Source: Paludibacteraceae bacterium
GTDB taxonomy: Bacteria > Bacteroidota > Bacteroidia > Bacteroidales > Paludibacteraceae
Direction: 5' to 3'
Assembly (NCBI GenBank): GCA_017646225.1
Contig: JAGCMZ010000134.1
Coordinates: 1 to 10,590, forward strand
Length of the DNA stretch: 10,590 nucleotides
Shown: positions 1 through 8,179 of the stretch, in pieces
Layout: each line of letters begins with the position of its first letter
How positions within the stretch are numbered: position 1 is the stretch's first letter
Program-made: the position numbers and the translations under genes
The notes under the pieces: generated by a model
What the model was told of the DNA's origin: nothing
Database searches by the model: none
The model's input: the letters and a program-made list of their open reading frames with translations, nothing else

Positions 1-32
1 CAGCCAGTCCCTCTCTATTTTTTGTTGATAAT

Positions 33-1106
33 ATGGACATGATAACAAGTAAGGCAAAGGACAATTCGATGAGTTGTACTTTGTCGGTAGAGGAGCGATT
101 ATTGTATTTAGAACAACGCATGATGCATCAAGTAAACCGATTTGAAAGACTGCTGGATAGAATGGAAAAGGCCAACGTATCCGTGATTTCGATGCCGCAT
201 CCTTTACACCCCCATCCATCCGTATCTTTCTTTGATTTTATGCGCTTGATAATAGAATCGTTGCGTAGTGCGCAACAGGAGCGAACGGCAGAGGCATACG
301 AGTCCACTATGGCCAGTTTTAGGCGTTTTTTGAACAAAACCTCAATTGGTATCGACGATATCAATGCCGAGTTAATCAAGCAATACGAATCGTACCTATG
401 GCGCAGCGGATTGTCTAAAAATACCAGCTCGTTTTACATGCGCATCTTACGTGCTGTGTTCAACAGGGCCATTGATAACGAACTAACCCTACCACGCAAT
501 CCGTTCAAGCACGTGTACACAGGCATCGATCGTACCGTTAAAAGAGCGCTTCCGCTTCGTGCTGTCAAACGCATAAAAAATTTGAATCTGGACGATAACA
601 AACGATGCGATTTTGCGCGAGATATGTTTATGCTGAGTTTTTACTTGCGTGGCATGTCGTATATTGATATGGCCTATTTGCGTCGGTCGAATTTATCGAA
701 AGGATACCTTACGTACAGACGCCGAAAAACAGGCCAAGAATTGCACATCAAGTGGGAGGTGTGTATGCAGCAAATTGTTGATAAATACAAACACGAATGT
801 TGCAGTGGTTATCTTTTGCCCATTATCAAACAAAAAAATGAGTCGCGCAGCCGGCTCAAATACGGTTTAACCCGCATCAACCGATACTTGGGCGTAGTGG
901 CGCGCAAAGCACGAATTTCAGTTCCACTAACCTTGTACGTGGCGCGTCATTCGTGGGCAAGCGTAGCGAAAGATAAAAAGATTCCCCTGTCGGTTATTAG
1001 CGAAAGCATGGGGCATGGCAGCGAAAAAACAACGCGCATTTACCTCAAGTCGCTCGACAAGTCGGTTATTGACAGGGCTAACAGGCAAATACTGGGGATG
1101 CTATGA
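33..1106 (+). CDS. Tyrosine recombinase / site-specific integrase (Bacteroidota type)
   Basis: This is a 357-residue DNA strand-exchange enzyme that should cut and rejoin DNA through a covalent phosphotyrosine. Residues 1-50 are hydrophilic and probably helical. Residues about 65-160 match a SAM-like core-binding domain, and about 170-350 the catalytic domain. Visible catalytic residues are Arg206 (YLRGMSYID), Lys232 (RRRKTG), Arg305 (YVARHSWAS), His328 (MGHGSEKTT) and the nucleophile Tyr337 (RIYLKSLD). The first residue of the HxxR box is Tyr302 instead of His, which I recall in other Bacteroidota integrases. ATG 33 is the first start codon visible, but the frame is open to the window edge, so an upstream start is possible. 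No excisionase, relaxase or phage genes are seen nearby, so whether it belongs to a conjugative element, a phage or an invertible locus cannot be told. Confidence 0.93.
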   Translation: MDMITSKAKDNSMSCTLSVEERLLYLEQRMMHQVNRFERLLDRMEKANVSVISMPHPLHPHPSVSFFDFMRLIIESLRSAQQERTAEAYESTMASFRRFLNKTSIGIDDINAELIKQYESYLWRSGLSKNTSSFYMRILRAVFNRAIDNELTLPRNPFKHVYTGIDRTVKRALPLRAVKRIKNLNLDDNKRCDFARDMFMLSFYLRGMSYIDMAYLRRSNLSKGYLTYRRRKTGQELHIKWEVCMQQIVDKYKHECCSGYLLPIIKQKNESRSRLKYGLTRINRYLGVVARKARISVPLTLYVARHSWASVAKDKKIPLSVISESMGHGSEKTTRIYLKSLDKSVIDRANRQILGML

Positions 1107-1197
1107 TATTTTTTGTCCGTAAATTCGTTTTTTTGTTATATTTTATTAATTTTACCAGCGTGTTTAAAGCGAACATGACCAATCAAATTTATATGTT

Positions 1198-2670
1198 ATG
1201 AAAAAATTATTCTTACTAACGTTATTGTTTACATTTGCCGTAGGAGCATCGTATGCTCAATTTGGCAATTGGGGAGACAAGCTTAAGAGAGGCGTAAATG
1301 CTATCTCGGATGCATCAAGCAGATCGCAGCAGAAAAAAGATCAAGAGGCTGCGGCTAAACTACAAGAAAATTCGGCAGCTCAATTTGAGGAATTTACAGC
1401 AAACAACATTCCTGCCAATGCGTTGTTTGTATGCAAAGAAAGAGGTTCTGCTCGTGGTACAGGTACAAAGGAATCTCCATTGAAAGATATTCAAAAAGCC
1501 ATTGATATGGCTCCAGATGGAGGTACTGTTTGTATTGCAGAGGGTAACTACTTAGGCACTTTGGATAGAGGTTGGATTGAAGTAAAAGGAAAATACGTAT
1601 CGCTTATTGGTGGCTTTAATTCGGACTTTACCGATCGTGACCCTAACAAATACATTACCAAAATGCAACCATCGGTAGAGCAACGTGGTACCATTGGCAT
1701 GGGACTTTTGATGCTAGAAAGCATTGCTCGTAGAAGTGCTTCTATGGTGATTGATGGTATTTATTTCGACTTGGGATACTACCTAGAATATTGCAAAGCC
1801 GACCCAACTGACGAACGCTTTGGCTGTCCAGAAGGTTGCGAAACAGGTCGTGTTCTTCCTATTAGTTTCCCACCCAACACCGCAACTCGTTTAATTGGCG
1901 GTAAATTTGCCGGTAAATTAGTAATTAGAAACTGTATGTTTACCAATGCTTCGTTCTACGGCATTCTTTTAATTAGCATGGGTGGCAACTGGGAAATTTA
2001 TAACAACGTATTTGTAGGTAATATCTATGCAAGTTGCGAGGTAAATGGAGGTTTGAACCAAGATAATAACGCTCACCAATCTACTGTAGATTTCCACCAC
2101 AACACCGTATTGTTCTCTTGGTGTGCTACCAAAGAAATGGAAGATATGGGATACGGTTATCGCATGCGTAATGGGGTCGATCACAATGTACATCATAACA
2201 TTTTTGGTTGCTCTAACTTGGGTGCTATTGATGCAGCATGGGACGATTCAACACTTCCCGCAGAAAAACGTAAAATCTGTTCGGCTTACGACAACTTGTT
2301 CTTTATGAACAAAGGCGATATGACTGTTGTGGGAACCAGTGGCGGCAAATGGATTTATGTGCCAGCCAAACGATTTGACGAAGTGGAAACACTTACCAAA
2401 TACGAAAACAACCGCGAATTGCCAGGTACCAGCAAGTTCAAAGATTTAATCATCCAACCTTACTTAAATGGTTTTGCTAACCTAAAGGTGATGACAACAT
2501 CTAGCTACGATCCTAACTCAGCTGCTAACCTATACCGCGAAGCACATGGTATGAACAAACAAGGAACTTCTACTACCCGTGTTACTATGTACGGTAATAG
2601 ATACAACTTTGATCAAGCAGTGGTGTTCTTTGGTGCAGAAGAAGGATATGGTGCTCAAAAATATAAATAA
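1198..2670 (+). CDS. Exported right-handed parallel beta-helix protein
   Basis: A 490-residue protein of unknown substrate, predicted to be exported. Residues 1-20 form a classic signal peptide (basic MKK start, hydrophobic core, cleavage after SYA before Gln21). A Gln/Ala/Glu-rich, probably helical segment follows (about 30-68). From about residue 74 the sequence reads like a DUF1565/pectate-lyase-like beta-helix: an Ala-Leu-Phe-Val-Cys strand, a Gly/Ser-rich SPLKDIQKAID segment, then GGTVCIAEGNY and many short strand-turn repeats rich in Asn, Gly and aromatic residues (IRNCMFTNAS, WEIYNNVFVGN, VDFHHNTVLF, HNVHHNIFGCS). Such folds are found in polysaccharide lyases and surface adhesins, but I see no diagnostic catalytic motif, so an enzymatic role is not claimed. 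No sorting tail is visible at the C-terminus. It appears to be a single-gene unit: 91 nt separate it from the integrase and a strong terminator follows. No clear TAnnTTTG promoter was found upstream. Confidence 0.85.
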   Translation: MKKLFLLTLLFTFAVGASYAQFGNWGDKLKRGVNAISDASSRSQQKKDQEAAAKLQENSAAQFEEFTANNIPANALFVCKERGSARGTGTKESPLKDIQKAIDMAPDGGTVCIAEGNYLGTLDRGWIEVKGKYVSLIGGFNSDFTDRDPNKYITKMQPSVEQRGTIGMGLLMLESIARRSASMVIDGIYFDLGYYLEYCKADPTDERFGCPEGCETGRVLPISFPPNTATRLIGGKFAGKLVIRNCMFTNASFYGILLISMGGNWEIYNNVFVGNIYASCEVNGGLNQDNNAHQSTVDFHHNTVLFSWCATKEMEDMGYGYRMRNGVDHNVHHNIFGCSNLGAIDAAWDDSTLPAEKRKICSAYDNLFFMNKGDMTVVGTSGGKWIYVPAKRFDEVETLTKYENNRELPGTSKFKDLIIQPYLNGFANLKVMTTSSYDPNSAANLYREAHGMNKQGTSTTRVTMYGNRYNFDQAVVFFGAEEGYGAQKYK

Positions 2671-2696
2671 TTGAGTTACGAGTAATACTTAACAAG

Positions 2697-2730
2697 CCGG
2701 AGTGATGTTCGCATTGCTCCGGTTTTTTTT
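2697..2730 (+). terminator. Rho-independent terminator after the beta-helix gene
   Basis: The arms 2697-2707 and 2712-2722 form an 11-bp stem (six G-C-rich outer pairs CCGGAG/CTCCGG, two G-T wobbles, then ATG/CAT) closed by a TTCG tetraloop, followed by eight T (2723-2730). It lies 26 nt after the beta-helix stop codon and separates that gene from the TPR gene. Confidence 0.93.
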
Positions 2731-2738
2731 ATTGTAGG

Positions 2739-2784
2739 GTACCAAATTATATGGAATTTAACGTACCTTTGTACCAAATTATAT
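2739..2784 (+). repeat. Pair of identical 14-bp direct repeats bracketing the TPR-gene promoter
   Basis: GTACCAAATTATAT occurs exactly at 2739-2752 and again at 2771-2784, a centre-to-centre distance of 32 bp, about three helical turns. The second copy shares its first base with the end of the -7 element and covers the expected transcription start. The arrangement suits an operator bound by a regulator on one DNA face, but that role is inferred. Confidence 0.6.
2764..2771 (+). promoter_or_regulatory. -7 promoter element of the TPR gene
   Basis: TACCTTTG matches the Bacteroidota housekeeping-sigma -7 consensus TAnnTTTG exactly and lies 21 nt before the ATG at 2793. I see no TTTG -33 element at the usual distance, which may mean the promoter is weak or needs an activator. 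The flanking 14-bp repeats would be natural binding sites for one. Confidence 0.7.
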
Positions 2785-2792
2785 ACCTATAG

Positions 2793-4421
2793 ATGATGAA
2801 GAAAAAAGTCTGTTTAGTGTTGGTTGCTTTATTGCCTTTGTGTGCTAGTTTGTGGGCGCAAGATGAAGCCTATACCGCTGCCGATTTGTATCATTTAGCA
2901 CAAGAATGCGTAGAAATAGGCAATTACGATGATGCCCTTTCTTACTTAAGTGATGCCAAAAAGATGGATCCTATGTCGTCCGATATTTATGCCCTAAGTA
3001 GTGCTATTATGGGCGATTATATCGTACAAGAGATAGCCAGAGGTAAGGCATCGAACGATACCATTCTTTCGCTAATTCCTTACTGTTTGAGCGATATGAA
3101 CAATGCCATTCAGTTTTGGACGAACAAAGCGGATAGATCTTTATCCTTATTATACTTTACCAGAGGCTTCTTTTTAAAGAAACTGGGTTACTACGAAAAA
3201 GCCTTTGCCGATCTTAATGTAGCACACGAGAACTTAAAAAAGGACGAATATAAGTTGGCGATTGATGTGCTACGACATCGTGCAGAAATCTTCAAGGCTT
3301 CTGGCTACGGTACCAACTTTCAATTAGACATGAGCGAGGCCATTACCTATTGTAAAAGAGGTACCAAAAACGACCCTACTGACGTCTATTATTACGATAC
3401 CCGCGCCAACATTGAACACAGCATGGGCTTTGATAAATTGATGATAGAAACGATATTTAATCGTTTAGAAAAAATTCCAATTAAAAAGTACGAAGAAATT
3501 GACGGATACGAAAAGGCCTTGAAGTTAGATATGGCGTATTGTAAAAAACTGGTCGATAAAAAGCTGAAGAAAGACCCGAATAACCCAGCATGGTTATATA
3601 TCCAAGCGTTAATATCGTTCTATAACAGAGACTATGTTTTGGCGTTGCAACAATACGATGCCATGATAAATAAGGTAGGACCTGCTTATCGATTGTATCA
3701 TGCTAAATTTCTTTGCTACCACGATACCAGGTGTTACGACAAAGGCATGGCGGTATTAGAAAAGATGGAACAACTCTACGATTCGATTGATGTGGACGAT
3801 ACTTTCTATAAAATGCAGTTGCATGTTATTAAAGGTGAGCCCGAAAAAGTGCTAGACATAGCCAATTCTTTGCTTGATAAGTTGGGTTATAATTCTTATG
3901 TGTTGATAGATAGAGCCTATTCCTATAAGGCATTGGGCCAGGATGCAAAAGCCATGGTAGACCTCAATACGGTAATAGCCAATGAACCTACCAACGTACA
4001 TGCTTACCTAAGACGTTCCCGATTGCATCGCAAATACGGTGCCACCGAAATGGCAAAATTAGACGATGAAATGGTATTAAAATACGATACGATATGCGAT
4101 GATAGCAGCGTTCGTCATTATTCATTATACTTCTTAGGACAAGAAGATGAGGCCATTAAATGGGTGGATGGCATTGTAGCAGGTTCACCTAAGGATGTTA
4201 GGTGTATTTACGACCGTGCTTGCTTAATGTCGCTGATGGGAAAAACCGACGAAGCATTAAAAAGCCTGCGCCTTGCCATGGAACTAGGATTTGGCGATTT
4301 TGCCCATTTGATGCACGACGAAGACCTGAACAATCTTCGTCAACTACCCGAATTTATTGAATTGGTATCAAAATACCAGCAGGTGCACGACGATTTTTGT
4401 TCCGAATTGGTAGCCCCATAA
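2793..4421 (+). CDS. Exported tetratricopeptide-repeat (TPR) protein
   Basis: A 542-residue protein built mainly of TPR helical hairpins, which act as protein-interaction scaffolds; its partner is unknown. Residues 1-22 are a signal peptide (MMKKK, hydrophobic core, ending LWA before Gln23), with no lipobox cysteine at the cleavage site, so it should be periplasmic. TPR-like units are visible at about 27-58 (LYHLAQECVEIGNYDDAL), 263-292 (YNRDYVLALQQYDAM), 368-401 (AYSYKALGQDAKAMVDL) and 470-500 (CLMSLMGKTDEALKSL). The C-terminal motif, an Ala-Met-Glu-Leu-Gly-Phe run followed by LNNLRQLPEFIELV, is a common end cap in Bacteroidota TPR proteins. The start is ATG 2793 or the adjacent ATG 2796. 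It appears monocistronic with its own promoter, although rmuC follows after only 59 nt with no terminator between them, so read-through into rmuC is likely. Confidence 0.88.
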   Translation: MMKKKVCLVLVALLPLCASLWAQDEAYTAADLYHLAQECVEIGNYDDALSYLSDAKKMDPMSSDIYALSSAIMGDYIVQEIARGKASNDTILSLIPYCLSDMNNAIQFWTNKADRSLSLLYFTRGFFLKKLGYYEKAFADLNVAHENLKKDEYKLAIDVLRHRAEIFKASGYGTNFQLDMSEAITYCKRGTKNDPTDVYYYDTRANIEHSMGFDKLMIETIFNRLEKIPIKKYEEIDGYEKALKLDMAYCKKLVDKKLKKDPNNPAWLYIQALISFYNRDYVLALQQYDAMINKVGPAYRLYHAKFLCYHDTRCYDKGMAVLEKMEQLYDSIDVDDTFYKMQLHVIKGEPEKVLDIANSLLDKLGYNSYVLIDRAYSYKALGQDAKAMVDLNTVIANEPTNVHAYLRRSRLHRKYGATEMAKLDDEMVLKYDTICDDSSVRHYSLYFLGQEDEAIKWVDGIVAGSPKDVRCIYDRACLMSLMGKTDEALKSLRLAMELGFGDFAHLMHDEDLNNLRQLPEFIELVSKYQQVHDDFCSELVAP

Positions 4422-4480
4422 GGGTGGTAAAATAAATAGTTTTTTGTAATTTAGCACGGTAACTTTTAAAACAGTAGCCT

Positions 4481-5830
4481 ATGTTTTTGTATATCTTGTT
4501 AGCGGTATTGGGTGGTGCCTTGTTGGGTGCTTTGGTAGTTTATGTGGTTTTGCGCCAAAAACAATACGAGTGGCAATGCCAGGCGCAACTGGCCAAGCAA
4601 GAGGCTGAATACACCAAGCAACAATTGCAAGAAGAGCAAAAACAAGCCTTGTCGAACAAACAATTGTGGCAAGCAGAAACCGAAAAGCGCTTGCAAGATG
4701 AGCGCGATATAGCAGCCAAACGCCTACAAGAAGAACGTGTTCATGCCGATAATTTGCGCCGCGAAGCCGACGATCAATGGAACAAAAAATTAGAGGCACT
4801 CAAAAATGAGATAAGCCGTATCACCCTTGAGCAATTGGCCAAAAAGCAAGATGCACTTCAAGATCAAAACCGTAGTCAGATGGGCGAACTGCTACAACCC
4901 ATTCGCGAAAAGTTTGCCGAGTTTGAAAAGTCGGTAAACGAGAGCAAGACCCAAAATGCGGTGCAAAAAGAAGACCTTAAGAAGAGTTTTGAGAGCATGA
5001 TGAAGCTCTTTGAACAACAGCAAAACCAAGCGGTAAACAGCCTAAAAGAGCAAACCGATAAAATAGGCAACGATGCTGCCAACCTTACCAAAGCCCTTAA
5101 AGGCGATAGCAAGATGCAAGGCGATTGGGGCGAAATGGTATTGGAAACCATCTTAGAAAATAGCGGACTTGTTCGCGACGAGCATTTCTTTGTACAAGAT
5201 AACGTTAAGGACGAAGATGGCAAGAACTTTCGTCCCGATGTTGTGGTGCGTTTTCCCGAAGGAAGATCGGTTGTAATCGACTCCAAGGTATCGCTAACCG
5301 CATACGCCGATGCCATGACAGCCGATGCAGAAGAAATTCGCACACAACGCATGGCAGCACACGTACAAAGTGTAGTAAAACACATTGACGAGCTAGCGGC
5401 TAAGAAATACGACGAATTGGTAGAAAATGCCATAGGGTATGTACTGTTGTTTATCCCCAACGAGGCAGCCTACGGAGCAGCCCTCAAAGCACGTCCCCTG
5501 TTGGCACAAGATGCTTACAAAAAGAAAATCATCATTATATCGCCCAGTAATTTGCTCATGACCTTGCAATTGGCCTACAACCTATGGCAATACGACAAGC
5601 AAACCAAGAATGTCGAAAAAATAGTGCAAAGTGCTTCTGGATTGTACGATAAGGTGGCCTTGTTTCAAGATTCGTTCGAAAAAATTGGCAGTCAAATTCA
5701 AACCTTATCTGCCACGTTCGAGTCGGCAAAAGGGCAACTAAGCGAAGGCAAGGGAAACGTTCTTACCCGCGTAGAGAAGTTCAAAGAACTGGGTATTACG
5801 CCTAAAAAACAACTGCGCATTACCGAGTAA
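4481..5830 (+). CDS. rmuC: RmuC family DNA recombination protein
   Basis: A 449-residue member of the RmuC family, linked in E. coli to limiting recombination at inverted repeats and predicted to be a nuclease. The order is family-typical: a membrane anchor at residues 2-23, a long Gln/Glu/Lys-rich coiled coil from about 25 to 205, then the RmuC core. Core signatures are GDWGEMVLE (214-222), RPDVVVRFPEG (251-261) and VVIDSKVSL (264-272), consistent with a PD-(D/E)XK-like site made by Glu218, Asp253, Asp267 and Lys269 (residue roles assigned by analogy). ATG 4481 is chosen because it places the hydrophobic anchor at the N-terminus. The gene converges with rnr on a shared terminator. No clean promoter is seen in the 59 nt upstream: TAACTTTT at 4460-4467 is a poor -7 match. 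Confidence 0.94.
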   Translation: MFLYILLAVLGGALLGALVVYVVLRQKQYEWQCQAQLAKQEAEYTKQQLQEEQKQALSNKQLWQAETEKRLQDERDIAAKRLQEERVHADNLRREADDQWNKKLEALKNEISRITLEQLAKKQDALQDQNRSQMGELLQPIREKFAEFEKSVNESKTQNAVQKEDLKKSFESMMKLFEQQQNQAVNSLKEQTDKIGNDAANLTKALKGDSKMQGDWGEMVLETILENSGLVRDEHFFVQDNVKDEDGKNFRPDVVVRFPEGRSVVIDSKVSLTAYADAMTADAEEIRTQRMAAHVQSVVKHIDELAAKKYDELVENAIGYVLLFIPNEAAYGAALKARPLLAQDAYKKKIIIISPSNLLMTLQLAYNLWQYDKQTKNVEKIVQSASGLYDKVALFQDSFEKIGSQIQTLSATFESAKGQLSEGKGNVLTRVEKFKELGITPKKQLRITE

Positions 5831-5850
5831 GGCGCTTGCCCAATCAAATA

Positions 5851-5902
5851 AAAAATCGGTCCCTGAGCACGGTTGCTGAGCATGTCGAAGGGACCGATTT
5901 TT
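5851..5902. terminator. Bidirectional terminator between convergent rmuC and rnr, with a REP-like loop
   Basis: A perfect 14-bp stem pairs 5851-5864 (five A then TCGGTCCCT) with 5889-5902 (AGGGACCGA then five T). Either strand therefore yields a G-C-rich hairpin followed by U residues, fitting termination of both genes. The 24-nt loop contains two CTGAGC-like boxes and GTCGAAG, a core that resembles dispersed extragenic palindromes common in many bacterial genomes. Confidence 0.9.
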
Positions 5903-5920
5903 GTGTTGTAGAAGAAATAT

Positions 5921-8026
5921 CTACACCAACACAAAATCTAACTGTTTCTTTTCTAAGTTGGCGCGCGATACCATAATTTGCACTTCGTCGCCCAATTGGT
6001 ATTTTTTGCGGCTTTGTCGGCCAATGATGCAGTAGTTCTTTTCGTCGTAGGTATAAAAATCATCGTCCATATCGCGTAGCGCTACCATGCCCTCGCATTT
6101 GTTCGATGTAATTTCTACATAAATACCCCATTCGGTTACTCCCGATATAACCCCATCAAATACTTGTCCCTTCTTGTCGGCCATAAATTCAACTTGTTTG
6201 TATTTAATAGAGGCACGTTCTGCCGATGCGGCCACTTGCTCGCGGTCGGAGCAGTGCTCGCACATTTTTTCGTAGGTCTCTTCTTTTACGCTGCTACCGC
6301 CCTGTAAATAGCTAAATAGCAAGCGGTGCACTAGTACGTCAGGATATCGCCTAATGGGCGATGTAAAGTGGGTGTAGTAATCAAATGCTAACCCGTAGTG
6401 TCCAATGTTATCGGTAGTATAAATGGCTTTGGCCATAGAACGTACCGCCAAGGTTTCTACCAGGTTTTGTTCGCGCTTGCCAGCCACGTTGTCTAGCAAT
6501 CGGTTAATAGCGCTCGATATTTCGTTTTTCTTGCCCGATGTTTTTAGTTTGTACCCAAATCGGCTAATGAACTGCGAAAAGTTGGCCAATTTGTCTTGGT
6601 TAGGTTCATCGTGAATACGGTACACAAACGTTTTGGCCTTGTCGCCTTTTTTTACCTTGCCAATGTGCTCGGCCACGGTTCTGTTGGCCAATAGCATAAA
6701 CTCTTCTACCAATTTATTCGCTTCTTTGGCCTCTTTAAAATACACGCTTAGGGGCTTGCCTTGCTCGTCTATTTGGAAACGCACCTCGGATCGTTCAAAC
6801 GAAATAGCACCCGATTTAAAGCGGTTAGCACGTAGTTGTACGGCCAAGGCATTCATGGCCAACAATTCTTCGCAAAAATCGCCTTGCTCGGTTTCGATAA
6901 TGGTTTGTGCTTCTTCGTACGTAAAGCGGCGATTCGAACAAATAATGGCTTTGGTAATGCGGTAATTCACCACTTCTGCTTTGTCGTTCATCTCAAACAA
7001 TACCGAATACGTTAGTTTGTCTTCGTTAGGACGTAACGAGCACACCATGTTACACAGTTTTTCGGGTAGCATGGGAATGGTTCTATCTACCAAATACACC
7101 GAGGTGGCGCGGTCAAAGGCTTCTTTATCAATGGGACTGTGCGGGGTAACATAATGACTAACATCGGCAATGTGCACCCCAATTTCTACGTTCCCATTGT
7201 CTAATTGCTTGTACGATAGTGCATCGTCAAAGTCTTTGGCGTCAACAGGGTCGATGGTAAAGGTGGTGGTAGAACGGCAATCTTCGCGACGTTTTATTTC
7301 GTCATCGCTAATGGTAACATCAATTTGTTCGGCCAATGCCGTTAATTCTTCGGGATACGAGTAGGGCAATCCGTATTCGGCTAAAATGGCGTGCATTTCG
7401 GTGTTGTTTTCGCCTACTTCGCCCAGTACGTCAATCACCTCGCCAAAAGGATTCTTGGCTTTTTCGGGCCAATCGGTCATCTTTACAAATACCTTTTGGC
7501 CATCTTTTGCACCGTTTAATTTGTTATGCGGAATGTAAATATCGTTGCTTAATAGTCGGTTGTCTACCACCACAAACGATACGCCACCCACTATGTTCAT
7601 TACCCCCACAAAGGTGGTGCGGTTGCGCTCAATAATTTCTACAACCTCGCCCTCGGTTTGGCGTCCACTGCGTTTAGCGTACACCAAAACACGCACCTTG
7701 TCGTTTTTCATGGCATGCCCTAGATTTCGGTCGGCAATAAAGATTTTTTCACCCCCGTCATCGGGTATTAAATGGGTCTTACCATTGTTATTTCTGTCGA
7801 TGGTACCCGTTACATACTTATTAAGTGTAATGGCCTTGTATCGGCCTCTTTCTACCTCTTGAATAATGCCTTGCTGCACAAAGTACGCTAAGATATGGGG
7901 CAACTTGGCCTTGTCGCCAGCCTTGGTAATACCTGCCACAGCCGCCAATTGTTTGTGGTTAAAAGGGCGATTTTCAAATTGCAAAATAGCGGGCGCTACT
8001 ACATTAATCAATTCTTTTCTATCCAT
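5921..8026 (-). CDS. rnr: Ribonuclease R (3'-5' exoribonuclease, RNase II superfamily)
   Basis: A 701-residue processive 3'-5' exoribonuclease that should degrade structured mRNA and rRNA fragments in the cytoplasm. The N-terminal about 70 residues form a winged-helix-like region (ITKAGDKAKLPHILAYFVQQG), followed by cold-shock/OB domains (about 70-220) and the RNB catalytic domain (about 250-575). The Mg-binding cluster DPVDAKDFDDAL is intact, with Asp259, Asp265, Asp267 and Asp268 matching the four catalytic aspartates of the family. The family signature at 550-562 (YYTHFTSPIRRYP) is present, as is a C-terminal S1 domain (about 620-701, GQVFDGVISGVTEWGIYVEI). The long Lys-rich tail of E. coli RNase R is absent, as the protein ends right after S1. 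ATG 8026 is the only plausible start: an in-frame TAA lies four codons upstream. It has its own promoter, divergent from the toxin-antitoxin operon. Confidence 0.97.
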   Translation of the reverse strand: MDRKELINVVAPAILQFENRPFNHKQLAAVAGITKAGDKAKLPHILAYFVQQGIIQEVERGRYKAITLNKYVTGTIDRNNNGKTHLIPDDGGEKIFIADRNLGHAMKNDKVRVLVYAKRSGRQTEGEVVEIIERNRTTFVGVMNIVGGVSFVVVDNRLLSNDIYIPHNKLNGAKDGQKVFVKMTDWPEKAKNPFGEVIDVLGEVGENNTEMHAILAEYGLPYSYPEELTALAEQIDVTISDDEIKRREDCRSTTTFTIDPVDAKDFDDALSYKQLDNGNVEIGVHIADVSHYVTPHSPIDKEAFDRATSVYLVDRTIPMLPEKLCNMVCSLRPNEDKLTYSVLFEMNDKAEVVNYRITKAIICSNRRFTYEEAQTIIETEQGDFCEELLAMNALAVQLRANRFKSGAISFERSEVRFQIDEQGKPLSVYFKEAKEANKLVEEFMLLANRTVAEHIGKVKKGDKAKTFVYRIHDEPNQDKLANFSQFISRFGYKLKTSGKKNEISSAINRLLDNVAGKREQNLVETLAVRSMAKAIYTTDNIGHYGLAFDYYTHFTSPIRRYPDVLVHRLLFSYLQGGSSVKEETYEKMCEHCSDREQVAASAERASIKYKQVEFMADKKGQVFDGVISGVTEWGIYVEITSNKCEGMVALRDMDDDFYTYDEKNYCIIGRQSRKKYQLGDEVQIMVSRANLEKKQLDFVLV

Positions 8027-8051
8027 GATGATGATATTTTATGCATGTTGC

Positions 8052-8096
8052 CACTCAAAGGTAATTAAAAGATTGACGCCACACCCCGTTTGAGTG
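8052..8096. repeat. 8-bp inverted repeat spanning the rnr promoter
   Basis: CACTCAAA at 8052-8059 is matched by TTTGAGTG at 8089-8096. The first arm overlaps the rnr -7 element and the second lies upstream of where a -33 element would be. This could be a protein-binding site or chance; the arms are short. Confidence 0.35.
8056..8063 (-). promoter_or_regulatory. -7 promoter element of rnr
   Basis: Read on the minus strand this is TACCTTTG, an exact TAnnTTTG match, 29 nt before the rnr start codon. No TTTG is seen at -33 spacing; the equivalent position reads GGGT/GTGT. Confidence 0.65.
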
Positions 8097-8103
8097 TTAA
8101 AAA

Positions 8104-8114
8104 TGTATTATACA
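8104..8114. promoter_or_regulatory. Candidate operator palindrome upstream of the toxin-antitoxin operon
   Basis: TGTATTATACA is a perfect palindrome with 5-bp arms around a central T, about 31 bp upstream of the operon's -7 element. Type II toxin-antitoxin operons are usually repressed by their own products through such sites, so autoregulation here is plausible but inferred. The AT-rich setting makes chance palindromes common. Confidence 0.35.
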
Positions 8115-8145
8115 ATCAAAATACCTAGATTTTAGAAAAAAATAC

Positions 8146-8153
8146 TACCTTTG
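8146..8153 (+). promoter_or_regulatory. -7 promoter element of the toxin-antitoxin operon
   Basis: TACCTTTG is an exact match to TAnnTTTG, 26 nt before ATG 8180. A -33 TTTG is not visible. It is divergent from the rnr promoter about 85 bp away, so the two may share control sequences. Confidence 0.7.
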
Positions 8154-8179
8154 TAACATAACCCATACGAAGAAATAAT

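Noticed and set aside
16..1116. TATTTTTTGT at 16-25 and 1107-1116, flanking the integrase as a possible attachment repeat
   Set aside because: The 10-mer is nearly all T, and such runs recur in this AT-rich intergenic DNA. The flanks do not extend the match.
1107..1197. Promoter for the beta-helix gene
   Set aside because: A TTTG at 1132-1135 could be a -33 element, but the sequence at the right distance (TACCAGCG) does not match TAnnTTTG, so no promoter is annotated.
4876..5460. 194-codon minus-strand ORF opposite rmuC
   Set aside because: It is Ser/Leu/Cys-rich low-complexity sequence, typical of the antisense of a coiled-coil gene with strong codon bias. The sense strand encodes clear RmuC motifs.
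6423..7862. Several plus-strand ORFs opposite rnr (for example 6633-6965 and 7545-7862)
   Set aside because: All lie antisense to the continuous RNase R frame with intact catalytic motifs, and none has a start region or family signature.
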